64,000 nucleotides of DNA from Mucilaginibacter sp. (GTDB taxonomy: Bacteria; Bacteroidota; Bacteroidia; Sphingobacteriales; Sphingobacteriaceae): NCBI RefSeq assembly GCF_025362475.1, contig NZ_JANYGH010000072.1, positions 62,001-126,000 on the forward strand, in the 5' to 3' direction. The notes beneath the pieces were generated by a model, which searched no databases, had not been told where the DNA came from, and was given only the letters and a program-made list of their open reading frames with translations. A program made the position numbers and the translations under genes. Positions 55,152-64,000 of this stretch are shown piece by piece. Positions within the stretch are counted from its first letter, which is position 1. Every line of letters starts with the position of its first letter.

Positions 55152-56894
55152 CTACTTTTTATCGGCCACTAAAAAAACTGCCCCATATGCCGGAACAGTA
55201 ACATTTATTCCACCATCAATAGGCGCCAAACCAGCCGGAACAGTAAGATAATTTGCAGGGCCACCCGATGCACCTGCGGGGCCTACTCCGTTTACATATA
55301 CCTTGCGAGAGAAATCGCCATTATCCGTTCCGCCGTTTAGGGTATAAAAGTAGTAGGATGTACCTGCCGCGAAATTGGATATTTTAACGTTTACCCGAGT
55401 AGCTGTTTTTGACCTGTTCACCAGGATCACTCCAGCTTCGCCCGATGTAAATGACGACGCGTAACTAAAAATATCAGCAGAGCCCTCAACCGTTGAGGCC
55501 ACCATCCTGTCGCCAAAAAACTGCTGAAAAAAGTACATATAATAAAAGGCAGGTCGCGGGTTCCACCTATCGGCATCCGGCTCATTATCTTTATTAAAAG
55601 GATTGTTAAACATTCCCTGATCATCACCACTACTCCAGCCATTTGCCAAGTCCCAGCGGCTGGCCTGTCCAAATTTATTTTTGATGATCTCGCCTTCGGT
55701 CATGGCCGCATGGATGCCCGCAATATTTGAAGTGTTTTGAGTTCCGCCCATAGCCTGTATATTCCATTCATCAAACGCAATAGGTAATTGTTTGGCCCCA
55801 GCGCCGGTTACTTGACTGGTTACAAACTGCATTATAGATGATGTAACCGGCTGTGGTGTAGCCAGTATAGCCGATGCAGATACGTTAGCGTTATATGGCG
55901 TATAGTAATTATGCACAATATAGAAATCGGCAGTACTCCCTGCCCCTGCTATTACTCCAGCATTCCAGCCGGGAATAGCGTTTGATGCGGATGCAGCTGT
56001 TTCGGTCAATACTGCTCCAATTTTTATCTCAGCCCCAACTTCCAATGCGGCTTTGCGCATCGAATCGGCAAACACTTTAAAATGCAGACCGTATAGTGCG
56101 CCGGTAAGCTTGGCTGGCTGCCCATCTTTATTCAGCGACTGATCAATCCAATACCCGGTTTCGAAAGTACCAAAGTTTTCATTACCTATTTCCCAGTAGC
56201 GGGTTCTGCCTTTATCATAACGCACCCAATCGGCCGCCAGATGCGCGGCCACCCGATCCGGATGCGCGCTGGTTCCATAACGGGCATAACCATAATTAAT
56301 GGTGATAATACCTTTGCTATGTGTTTGATTGAGGGCTTTGTAATAATTATCAAGGGTAAAAGTCCATGACTCTGTATTATTGCCAAACCAATAACCTGCT
56401 GTACCGGCATTGCCCCCCGCGTCCAAAAGTTGATGGGGAGCATCTGCCGGAGGATTACCGGGAGTGCCGTTCCAGAAATAAATATCAGATAAACCACCAC
56501 CCGGAAACCTCAAAAAACGCGGTGCCAGGTCATTGATATATTTCAACAATACAGGCTCGGTAACAAACTGCCCCATAAACGGATTGGTGTTGTTACCATA
56601 AACAGATACAGGCACTTTGGTAATCACATTACTATAATCAACAGTAACATTAACCGCGGCATTGCCCGAGGGCTTGCTTACATTTGTTGTAGTGCCTGGT
56701 TTAAGAAATGTTTTAGGTTGCCAATCGTCTATAAAAAAGCCTTCGGAGCTTGCGAGTGCCGGGTCTTTTTGAGCTGTTATGGTTGTTGTTTGATCAACGG
56801 ATGTTACGCTGGTATCTTTGCTGTTTTTTTTACAAGCTACCAGACCTGCCAGGGCGATAATGGGCAAAGCTATCCAAGCCTTTATATTTTTCAT
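55152..56894 (-). CDS. GH51-like alpha-L-arabinofuranosidase lipoprotein
   Basis: A 580-residue lipoprotein (lipobox LVAC, Cys21). The TIM barrel shows FLRFPGGGLSDIYFWNG (127-143), the acid/base E239 in YWEIGNENFG and the nucleophile E376 in IAFDEWNIQ, with NPRPAFYYMYFF and a C-terminal beta domain after about residue 470. The RFPGG and DEWN motifs favour GH51 over other clan GH-A families, though GH39- or GH79-like groups are not excluded. It starts 36 bases after the AraC-type gene on the same strand, so the two may be co-transcribed. It would release arabinofuranose at the cell surface. Confidence 0.78.
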   Translation of the reverse strand: MKNIKAWIALPIIALAGLVACKKNSKDTSVTSVDQTTTITAQKDPALASSEGFFIDDWQPKTFLKPGTTTNVSKPSGNAAVNVTVDYSNVITKVPVSVYGNNTNPFMGQFVTEPVLLKYINDLAPRFLRFPGGGLSDIYFWNGTPGNPPADAPHQLLDAGGNAGTAGYWFGNNTESWTFTLDNYYKALNQTHSKGIITINYGYARYGTSAHPDRVAAHLAADWVRYDKGRTRYWEIGNENFGTFETGYWIDQSLNKDGQPAKLTGALYGLHFKVFADSMRKAALEVGAEIKIGAVLTETAASASNAIPGWNAGVIAGAGSTADFYIVHNYYTPYNANVSASAILATPQPVTSSIMQFVTSQVTGAGAKQLPIAFDEWNIQAMGGTQNTSNIAGIHAAMTEGEIIKNKFGQASRWDLANGWSSGDDQGMFNNPFNKDNEPDADRWNPRPAFYYMYFFQQFFGDRMVASTVEGSADIFSYASSFTSGEAGVILVNRSKTATRVNVKISNFAAGTSYYFYTLNGGTDNGDFSRKVYVNGVGPAGASGGPANYLTVPAGLAPIDGGINVTVPAYGAVFLVADKK

Positions 56895-56930
56895 TTAGTA
56901 TATTTAAATTGATTATAACAGAACTGGTAC

Positions 56931-57806
56931 TTAAAAAACTGATTTAAACAGGTAGGTTTCCCTGAACTCCTTGGGGATACATGACTTTTTACGTTTAAAT
57001 ATCCTGTTGAAATTTGATATGTTATTAAAGCCGCATTGATAGGCTATCTCGGCCACTGTAGTTGTCGAATCTACCAGCATCCGGGAGGCGTGTCCTAATC
57101 TTATTTCGTTTAAACTATCGGTAAAGGTTTTGCCGGTACTTTTTTTTATAAACCTGCTGAAAGAAGCCTCGGGCATATGAATAACCCGCGCAGCTTCGGC
57201 AAGCGTTACCCGGCGGTTATAGTTATTGTTCATGTGCTCAAACACTTTTTCAATACGCCGGCTATTATGGCAAAACCGCTCATTTATAAAACTCAGATCC
57301 GACAGCGTTTTCATGTCAGGCGCTGTCGACAACTCGTGCAGAATAGATAAAAGTTCTAAAACAGAAATGAACCCGCTTTTTTTATTCAAGGCCAAGATCT
57401 TCTCCTTTACCGATAAAATCGTTTCGGGAGTAAATATGATTCCCATAGGTGCATATTGAAGCATCCCCTTTAAGAAACTGAGTTGGTTTCGTCTTAAAAA
57501 TTTCTCATCAAAAAGATCTTTATGAAACTGAATAACAACTTCCGTTATTTCTTCACTCTCACATTCATTGGTAAACCAGCCGTGGTAAAGATCGGGGCCA
57601 ATAAGTACCAGTTCAAGATCATCAATTACCTCCATATGGCCGCCTATTACCCGCTTTGCACCTTTTGCATTCAAAATCAAATGCAGCTCGTAATCATCAT
57701 GATAATGAAGCGGCGAGTCAAATTTATTATCGCTCTTCGCGAAAACAGTAAAGCAATCGCCGGCCGTCAGCGGGGTAATCTCACGCATTACATTGCTTGT
57801 TGTCAT
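56931..57806 (-). CDS. AraC family transcriptional regulator
   Basis: A 291-residue regulator. The N-terminal cupin-like sensor has SPLHYHDDYELHLILNAKG (about 31-49) and GPDLYHGW. The C-terminal double helix-turn-helix (about 185-285) includes VTLAEAARVIHMPEASFSRF and the second-helix signature VAEIAYQCGFNNISNFNRIF followed by KEFRETY. It probably responds to a sugar and activates the GH51-like and GH43 genes downstream and perhaps the SusC-SusD operon upstream. No repeated site was recognised. Its gene start is 244 bases from the SGBP gene end across a terminator. Confidence 0.93.
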   Translation of the reverse strand: MTTSNVMREITPLTAGDCFTVFAKSDNKFDSPLHYHDDYELHLILNAKGAKRVIGGHMEVIDDLELVLIGPDLYHGWFTNECESEEITEVVIQFHKDLFDEKFLRRNQLSFLKGMLQYAPMGIIFTPETILSVKEKILALNKKSGFISVLELLSILHELSTAPDMKTLSDLSFINERFCHNSRRIEKVFEHMNNNYNRRVTLAEAARVIHMPEASFSRFIKKSTGKTFTDSLNEIRLGHASRMLVDSTTTVAEIAYQCGFNNISNFNRIFKRKKSCIPKEFRETYLFKSVF

Positions 57807-57954
57807 AAATAATTTATATCACAAGAATCAAAACAGGTTACTAATCAAGGTATTTAAATGGCTACCGGAAAGGCAATTCTATTTGACTACCAACATCAAC
57901 CAGGCACAGCGATAAGCAAGCCATTAATATTAATTTTTCCATGTTAATTACCAT

Positions 57955-57994
57955 TAAAAAGCCACCACCAGCTATGATTTTAACCAGTGATGGC
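57955..57994 (-). terminator. Intrinsic terminator of the SusC-SusD-TIG lipoprotein operon
   Basis: On the minus strand GCCATCACTGG pairs fully with CTGGTGGTGGC (11 pairs, three of them G-U), followed immediately by TTTTT. It lies 56 bases after the TIG lipoprotein stop. Confidence 0.85.
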
Positions 57995-58050
57995 CTAAAA
58001 ATTAATCAACTATTTTAACCAGGGTATTATTCATAAATTAAGAGGGAACA

Positions 58051-59301
58051 TTATTTTACAAATGCTATCTCATCAAAATACATGGTTTCATTTACGTCGC
58101 CACTTTGGCCTTGCAGGAAGAAACCAAGCTGTTTGGATGTAGTTCCATTTGCCCAAAAATTAAGCAGGTTAGGATTTGTTGATGTACGTGCCCCAAGCGG
58201 AATTTTATAATATGTCCACACTTTTGCGGGTACAACTATTAACTGCGCGGCGTAAGCATTGGCGTTTTGAACCTGCCCGTAACCGCCTACCATCTGATCG
58301 CCAACCAACACAAGGGTATGTGTAACTGTACCCCCTTTAACCCAAAAGGTTAAGTATTTATAATCAGGCGAGTAATCAACGCTTGGATACCAGTTAGCCA
58401 TGCCCTCTATCTGCCAGCCGCCGGCTGGATAAGTTGCCACAATTGATGAAGTACCAGAGTGTGATGCAGCAGTTGACAAGCCCGATGGATGCGCCCATGA
58501 ATTATCAGACCAACCATTTTGATATGCATCTTTATAGAAAAAAGTGTAAGCATTATCCAGGTCAACAAACTCCTGGGATGACGTAGCTGTACCAGATGCA
58601 TAAGTAAATATAAGATTGGCCCTGTTGATAGTAGTTGCAGGCATTTTGATAACCAGTTGTGTATCTACTTTACTTACAATAGTTGCATTCGCGGTTGTAC
58701 CTTTTATGGTAATAGCAGTTACCGTAGCAAAACTCACACCTGATAAGGTGATTTGCGAACCAGCCCTAAAGTTATAATCAGATACTTTAGAAACGGTTGG
58801 CGGCGGCGTTAAAACGGTAAAGGAAAAATCAACACTGCCATGTAATGTTACTACCGTTAATTTATTAGGTTGATCTGGCCCGGTTGGAATATCCTGGGGA
58901 ATACTTAAAACGATAGTATTGTCAGATACCAGGGCAGCGTTAAAATATGCCGAAACGCCATTAAATTTTACCTGCGTTACACTGCCCAGGTTTTTCCCTT
59001 TTATAACGTACAGGTTTTGCTTTTTACCTTCGGTTGTGGTTGAATCAAACGCGATAACTGAACTATGTGTACGATTGGTATCGCTTTTTGATGTAGCCAC
59101 GCCATTAGCATCATAAGTAGTAGTTATGGTGATCAGGGTATCGGTTTTTGATTTATTGGCTGTAGCAACCGATGTTATTACCGGTGCACCGGTACCACCT
59201 ACCAGGTTACTATGTTCCTTTTTGCAGGAAGCTAAACCAAATACCATCAAAGCCGACAGTATCCAGTATATATTTTTTGATTTCAGAATTACTTGTTTCA
59301 T
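58051..59301 (-). CDS. Surface glycan-binding-type lipoprotein with TIG domains and a C-terminal CBM-like domain
   Basis: A 416-residue lipoprotein (lipobox VFGLASC, Cys26). Two IPT/TIG immunoglobulin-like domains follow (about 93-165 with VIKGKNLGSVTQVKFNGV, and 168-245 with ITLSGVSFATVTAITIKG). A C-terminal jelly-roll (about 250-416: GWQIEGMANWYPSVDYS, YKYLTFWVKGG, YYKIPLGA, MYFDEIAF) resembles carbohydrate-binding modules of the CBM11 type. It is 8 bases after SusD in the SusE/F position and probably captures glycan at the cell surface. No catalytic residues are expected. Confidence 0.85.
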   Translation of the reverse strand: MKQVILKSKNIYWILSALMVFGLASCKKEHSNLVGGTGAPVITSVATANKSKTDTLITITTTYDANGVATSKSDTNRTHSSVIAFDSTTTEGKKQNLYVIKGKNLGSVTQVKFNGVSAYFNAALVSDNTIVLSIPQDIPTGPDQPNKLTVVTLHGSVDFSFTVLTPPPTVSKVSDYNFRAGSQITLSGVSFATVTAITIKGTTANATIVSKVDTQLVIKMPATTINRANLIFTYASGTATSSQEFVDLDNAYTFFYKDAYQNGWSDNSWAHPSGLSTAASHSGTSSIVATYPAGGWQIEGMANWYPSVDYSPDYKYLTFWVKGGTVTHTLVLVGDQMVGGYGQVQNANAYAAQLIVVPAKVWTYYKIPLGARTSTNPNLLNFWANGTTSKQLGFFLQGQSGDVNETMYFDEIAFVK

Positions 59302-59309
59302 GACTAAGA

Positions 59310-60932
59310 TTATTTGAATACGTAAGGAACCGGTTCTTTAACTAAATTTGGATCTGCAGCTACCTCTGTTGCCGGAACAGGGAACAGGAAATCGGCATCC
59401 TTAGGTGTATAAGTACCATCGTGATACCTAACCGGTGGAGTGTCTGTACTTGAATCTCCCCTGTCCTGTTTGCTGATGATAGAAATGGCTATCTGGTGAG
59501 TTTTAGAATTGAAACCATCTAAACGGCACAGATCGTACCAGTAATCGCCTTCTATAGCAAACTCCAGGCGCCTTTCTTTAATGATATCCCTGAAGGTGAT
59601 CTTAGTTTTTTGCTGAACACCTGCCCTTTGCCTTATTTTGTTATAATATTTTAAAGCTGTTGCATCTGTAGTGCTTGCAGTGGTATCCAATCCGTGACCA
59701 ACTGCAGGAGCAGCCGATTGCCCTAATATTGCCTCCGCTGCAATTAAATACACATCAGATAAACGCATAATATAGGTATTCATGCCAGTAGATTGAAATG
59801 CGCTTTTACCGCCGTTATCAGCGGGAGAACCGACTACATATTTCTTGATCTGCGCATGTGTACCCTGCGAGCTTGCGTTAGCCGGTAGTGTATAACCGCC
59901 TTGCGCCTGGTCTAAATAAGTGTAATAATCACCCGGCAGCATAATGGTGGCTTTCCTTCGTAAATCGCCAGCACTGGCTGCATAAGCATCTATCAAATCA
60001 AAACTTGGAGCCAATACCCCGTAGCCGTCTCCTGTTTGGGTAATTGCACTGCTGTATGCAAATGATGCCTGTACCGCATTTCCAAAGCCATAGCCCGCAT
60101 TTGCAAGCCATTGTAGGGCAATAACCGATTCTTTGTTGTTATTGTTAGCTATCTTGAACAGATCTTCAAAAGTTTGGCCGGCAATATCTAACCCAAATAA
60201 CTGAAACTCTCCGCTGTTGATTACCTTTTCGGCTTCAAGGCGGGCGTTTGCATAATCTTGCTGATATAGGTAAACTTTTGCCAGTAACGCCGATGCCGAA
60301 CCACTTGATACGTGGCCGGTGCCGGCCACGCCAACCGTGCAATTTGCTTCTGCAAATTTCAGATCCCTGATGATGAATTTATAAGCATCAGTTACAGGAT
60401 TGGTATTTACCGTTTGAAAATTGCTAACCTGGTCAAGCGGATTCTCAATCAAGGGAACATTACCAAATAACCGGGTTAAGTAAAAGTAAGCCAGGCCGCG
60501 CATCAAACGCGCTTCGCCCAATGCATTATTTACCACGCTTGCAGGTACCGACGATGGCACGTTGGCAGGCAAATTGTTTAACAACGCATTTGATTGCGCA
60601 ATAACCGTAAATAATGAATTCCAGGCGGCGCTTAATTCAAAGTTACCGTTAGATACCGAGAAGTTACCGAACGCAACAACATCTGATGATCCAGTACGCC
60701 CGTTGCCGCTGGCTAATTCACTTATAGACCAGCCTGCTTTTGTATTAAACCCAAACCACGGCGCTGCGTAAAGTGCATTGGTACTTGATTTTACCTGCTC
60801 GGCGGTTTGGTAGTAGCTGCCTACTGTTGTCTGGCTTTCGGGCGGGCGGTTAAAAAATTCTTTTTTGCAACCTGTAGCAGCAATGCTTGCCAGGGTGGCC
60901 ATACTTAAAATATATTTTATATGTTTTTTCAT
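59310..60932 (-). CDS. SusD/RagB family nutrient-binding lipoprotein
   Basis: A 540-residue lipoprotein (lipobox SIAATGC, Cys22). SusD signatures include ALGEARLMRGLAYFYLTRLF (about 136), KVYLYQQDYANARLEAEKVI, MRLSDVYLIAAEAIL and IKERRLEFAIEGDYWYDLCR. The C-terminal FPVPATEV matches the family tail. It lies 20 bases after SusC and 8 bases before the TIG lipoprotein, giving the usual transporter-binding operon. The likely substrate is an arabinose-containing glycan, from the nearby GH51-like and GH43 genes. Confidence 0.95.
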   Translation of the reverse strand: MKKHIKYILSMATLASIAATGCKKEFFNRPPESQTTVGSYYQTAEQVKSSTNALYAAPWFGFNTKAGWSISELASGNGRTGSSDVVAFGNFSVSNGNFELSAAWNSLFTVIAQSNALLNNLPANVPSSVPASVVNNALGEARLMRGLAYFYLTRLFGNVPLIENPLDQVSNFQTVNTNPVTDAYKFIIRDLKFAEANCTVGVAGTGHVSSGSASALLAKVYLYQQDYANARLEAEKVINSGEFQLFGLDIAGQTFEDLFKIANNNNKESVIALQWLANAGYGFGNAVQASFAYSSAITQTGDGYGVLAPSFDLIDAYAASAGDLRRKATIMLPGDYYTYLDQAQGGYTLPANASSQGTHAQIKKYVVGSPADNGGKSAFQSTGMNTYIMRLSDVYLIAAEAILGQSAAPAVGHGLDTTASTTDATALKYYNKIRQRAGVQQKTKITFRDIIKERRLEFAIEGDYWYDLCRLDGFNSKTHQIAISIISKQDRGDSSTDTPPVRYHDGTYTPKDADFLFPVPATEVAADPNLVKEPVPYVFK

Positions 60933-60952
60933 GTCAATTCCTTTGTTAAGAT

Positions 60953-63900
60953 TTAAAACTCAGCATTAAGCCCCAAAATGATGGTACGGGGTATCGGGTA
61001 ACGGCCATTATCAATATTCTGTAGAATAGGACTTTGGTTTAATGAACCAATTTCTGGATCAAGACCAGTGTATTTGGTAAATACATACAGATTTTGGCCG
61101 CTCACGTATACTTTTAAGTGATTAAGCTTTGCGTAATGTGCTAACCTGGCCGGTAAGTTATAACCCAATCTTACGTTTTGAATCCTAAGGAATGAAGCAC
61201 TCTCCAAAAAGCGATCAGACATTACGAGGTTATTATTAGCTATACCCGCACGTGGTGCCGGAATGTTTGAGTTTGGATTGGCCGGAGTCCAGAAGTTGGC
61301 CGACGCTGCTGTTTGATTTTGGTAAAGACTTGATAAGCCTTCAGTTTGATAACGTAAAGCATTTAAAATTTTGCCTCCGTATGATCCGTTCAGGAATATT
61401 GATAAATCAAAATCTTTGTAGTTAAAGGTATTGGTAATGCTATAAGTAAAAGTTGGATTTGGATTACCCAGAGCTGTTTGATCGGTGCCATCAACCTTGC
61501 CATCGTGGTTTGTATCCTGGTATTGAATATCACCCAACCAAATGGAGTTAGCAACCGTACGATCATTTGTAACGGTAGCAGGTGAAGTACCACCTGTAAC
61601 ATTTTGAGGATGTGTAGCCAGGTAAGATAACTGCTCGGGAGTTTTTATAACGCCCTGAACCTTATAACCGTAAAACTCGCCTATTGGACCGCCAACTACC
61701 GTGTTTGTAACAGGCAAGCTGATGTAGCTGGTATTTTCGTTACCAATAAGTGATGGATATCCATTTAATGAAACTACTTTATTGGTGTATTTTGAGAAAA
61801 TTAAAGTAGTAGTCCATTTAAAATCCTGCCCTTGTATGTTATGGCTGTTGATGCTGAACTCAAAACCTTTATTCTCTATCTCACCTGCATTTTTATATGG
61901 CGGTTGCAATACAGCAGCACCAGAGTACTCAGCAGTACCACCCACCAAAAATGCCGGCAATGGTTGTTGGAAAAGGAAGTTTTTTGATGTTTTTTGATAC
62001 ACATCAAATGAGCCGTCTATGCGGTTATTAAATAAGCTAAAATCAATACCAGCATTTTTTTGGATGGCCGTTTCCCAGGTAAGGTTAGGGTTGGCAATGT
62101 TACCAACAATAAAACCTGTACCAAATCCTGTGCTAACAGGTGTAATTGCCGAACCATAACGGTAACCAGGAATATTGGAGTTGCCTGTAGTACCATAACC
62201 TACACGGATTTTAATATTATCGGCAAATTGTTTAATACCTGCCATAAATTTTTCATCAGATAGTCTCCAGGAAACAGCAACACCAGGAAAATACCCTGTT
62301 TGATGCCCCGGTGCAAAATTTGATGAACGGTCGCTACGGATAGATGCGGTAACACTGTATTTGTTATCAAAAGTATAGATACCACGGGCAAGCCATGATT
62401 CCATTACAGTGCTGCCCTTATTTTCGCCTATGAGATCTGACGATTGGGTACCTAAACCCAATGTTTGCAGCGTATTACCGGCAGTAAAGCCAGAAATACC
62501 GGCCGAAACACCATTATAGGTTGATTCCCATACTTCATGACCTGCCAATACTGTAATATCATGCTTATGGTCAAAGTTATGGTTGTAAGTTAAAAACTCT
62601 TTCCAGTTGTAATAAGTATCATCCGTATTGTACTCATTTAACCGCGCAGTAGCATTTGTAAATGCAGCACCAGATCCTGTTGAACCGTATGAATATGTAG
62701 GTTGAAAAGTTTTGGCTTTAGTAAAGTTGAAATTTCCATTCAATTCAGAATGCAAAGTAAGCCCTGGAAAAAAACGCAGATCGCCGTAAATACTGCCTTG
62801 AATATTATTCCTCAACAGTGTATTTGTAAGACTTAAAGCTTGCTGAACCGGGTTAACCTGCCCCTGAACCAAGCCACCAGAAGTAACTGCCGGGCCGGCA
62901 AAACTGCCATCAGCATTATATACCGGGCTATCGGGTGCACTTAGCAATGCATAATAAACAATACCTGTATTTTCGCCCAAACCCACATTTTGGTTACTAC
63001 GGCTTGCATTAAAGGTTGTGCCTAGTTTAAACCAATCTTTTACCTGGGAGTTAACAGTTGTGTGGAAAGAGTAACGATTAAAATCGCTGCCAATGATAGT
63101 ACCTTCCTGTTTAAAGTAACCCCCTGATATGTAATAATCTAATCCATCCTTTGCTCCTGATACTGATAAGTTATGGGTTTGCATAGGTGCATTTTTAAAA
63201 ATAGCTTTTTGCCAGTTTGTACCGGGGCCCAAATTGTCGGCGTTGGCAAATTCCCCGCGCCTTGTGGTACCAAAAGCATCGGCAAGTACATTTTCAAGGT
63301 TAGCAAATTGCTTCAGGTTCATCATTTCAATAAACTTACCTTGTTTTTGAATCCCATATGATCCGTCGTAATTGATCTTGGCGCTACCGGCTTTACCTTT
63401 TTTGGTAGTGATGATAATTACCCCATTTGCACCACGGCTACCATAAATAGCGGTTGCTGATGCATCCTTTAACACATCAATAGATTCGATGTCATTGGGG
63501 TTGATCAGAGAAAGTGGACTAACACCTGTTTCTTCCTGACCGCCACCCGTACGGGTTAGTTGAACCGATTGGCCGCTTGTCCCCGAATTTCCGGCATCAC
63601 CCTGTACAGGAACACCATCAATAACGTATAATGGCTCACTTGATCCAAACGATGTAATCCCCCTGATGTGAACCGAAGTTGCACTACCCGGACCACCAGA
63701 GTTTTGCGTAATGGTTACCCCTGCTGCTTTTCCCTGCAACATCTGATCAACACTTGGTTGAGGGATGTTAGCAATATCCTTAGCGGTAATAGAAGAAATA
63801 GCTCCGTTAACATCTCCCCTTTTTTGGGTACCGTAACCGATTACTACTACCTCTGATAAGGATTTTGAAGATGATACCAGTTTAATATTCAGCGTTTTTT

Positions 63901-64000
63901 TGTTCCCTATGGCAACTTCCTGTTTTTCCATCCCTATAAATGAAAAAACGAGTATTTTACCGTTCGCCGGCACCTGGATGGTAAATTTTCCGTCAATATC
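60953..64000 (-). CDS. SusC/RagA family TonB-dependent transporter, 5' end outside window
   Basis: The frame is open to the right edge, so the gene is cut at its 5' end. The GTG at 63973 is internal to the regulatory domain and is not the start. The visible part begins in the carboxypeptidase-regulatory domain (DIDGKFTIQVPANGKILVF), then EVVVIGYGTQKRGDVNGA, a plug (PLYVIDGVPVQ, DASATAIYGSRGANGVIII) and a barrel ending ILGLNAEF. The plug has an extra insert between DGVPVQ and the LINPNDIESIDVLKD segment (GNSGTSGQSVQLTRTGGGQ). It heads the operon with SusD and the TIG lipoprotein. Confidence 0.95.
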   Translation of the reverse strand, partial: DIDGKFTIQVPANGKILVFSFIGMEKQEVAIGNKKTLNIKLVSSSKSLSEVVVIGYGTQKRGDVNGAISSITAKDIANIPQPSVDQMLQGKAAGVTITQNSGGPGSATSVHIRGITSFGSSEPLYVIDGVPVQGDAGNSGTSGQSVQLTRTGGGQEETGVSPLSLINPNDIESIDVLKDASATAIYGSRGANGVIIITTKKGKAGSAKINYDGSYGIQKQGKFIEMMNLKQFANLENVLADAFGTTRRGEFANADNLGPGTNWQKAIFKNAPMQTHNLSVSGAKDGLDYYISGGYFKQEGTIIGSDFNRYSFHTTVNSQVKDWFKLGTTFNASRSNQNVGLGENTGIVYYALLSAPDSPVYNADGSFAGPAVTSGGLVQGQVNPVQQALSLTNTLLRNNIQGSIYGDLRFFPGLTLHSELNGNFNFTKAKTFQPTYSYGSTGSGAAFTNATARLNEYNTDDTYYNWKEFLTYNHNFDHKHDITVLAGHEVWESTYNGVSAGISGFTAGNTLQTLGLGTQSSDLIGENKGSTVMESWLARGIYTFDNKYSVTASIRSDRSSNFAPGHQTGYFPGVAVSWRLSDEKFMAGIKQFADNIKIRVGYGTTGNSNIPGYRYGSAITPVSTGFGTGFIVGNIANPNLTWETAIQKNAGIDFSLFNNRIDGSFDVYQKTSKNFLFQQPLPAFLVGGTAEYSGAAVLQPPYKNAGEIENKGFEFSINSHNIQGQDFKWTTTLIFSKYTNKVVSLNGYPSLIGNENTSYISLPVTNTVVGGPIGEFYGYKVQGVIKTPEQLSYLATHPQNVTGGTSPATVTNDRTVANSIWLGDIQYQDTNHDGKVDGTDQTALGNPNPTFTYSITNTFNYKDFDLSIFLNGSYGGKILNALRYQTEGLSSLYQNQTAASANFWTPANPNSNIPAPRAGIANNNLVMSDRFLESASFLRIQNVRLGYNLPARLAHYAKLNHLKVYVSGQNLYVFTKYTGLDPEIGSLNQSPILQNIDNGRYPIPRTIILGLNAEF

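Noticed and set aside
1..64000. tRNA, rRNA, CRISPR, insertion sequences, prophage
   Set aside because: No cloverleaf, rRNA core, regular repeat-spacer array, transposase or phage protein was recognised in the translated frames or the gaps.

Overview
The window looks like chromosomal DNA of a Bacteroidota, most likely a Sphingobacteriaceae such as Mucilaginibacter or Pedobacter. This is inferred from three complete or partial SusC/SusD pairs, a hybrid two-component regulator, SusE/DUF3823-type lipoproteins, abundant secreted glycoside hydrolases, and short lipoprotein signals ending in CKK. No rRNA, tRNA, CRISPR array, transposase or phage gene was seen. Genus assignment is inference; no marker gene is present.

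Region A (about 1-11.5 kb) is a LacI-controlled locus. It holds a SusD/SusC pair, a GH109-type oxidoreductase-fold glycosidase, a DUF5077/DUF3472 protein, aldose 1-epimerase, the LacI regulator and an N-acetylhexosamine-kinase-like enzyme. Five copies of the exact palindrome CAAACGTTTG lie in the gaps of this stretch and almost nowhere else in the window, so these genes probably form one autoregulated regulon. The enzymes suggest release and phosphorylation of N-acetylated hexosamines, perhaps GalNAc.

Region B (11.5-18 kb) has a DUF885 metallopeptidase-like protein, two small overlapping genes of unknown function, and a tight nagA-nagB-GH20 operon for amino-sugar catabolism. The NagB-like protein has a divergent active site.

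Region C (18-41.3 kb) is a large polysaccharide utilisation locus read on the minus strand: SusC, SusD, DUF3823 lipoprotein, an intrinsic terminator, then GH2, GH127/146, GH43-like, a glutaminase-like multi-DUF protein, a sialidase/GH93-like propeller, a GH5-like enzyme, GH43 and a large PHP-like protein. A divergent hybrid two-component system probably controls it. The enzymes point to an arabinose-rich plant glycan such as pectic arabinan or arabinogalactan.

Region D (41.3-46.5 kb) carries a vanadium-haloperoxidase/PAP2-type lipoprotein and, divergently, a huge FG-GAP/ASPIC repeat lipoprotein. Region E (46.5-53.7 kb) is a four-gene envelope operon: a 247-residue secreted protein, an STN-type TonB-dependent receptor, a DUF4249 lipoprotein, and an MG2-like protein that carries a plug-like segment but no barrel.

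Region F (53.8 kb to the end) is a second arabinose-type locus: GH43, a GH51-like arabinofuranosidase, an AraC regulator, and a SusC(partial)-SusD-TIG/CBM-like lipoprotein operon ended by a clear terminator. The SusC gene runs off the right edge of the window.
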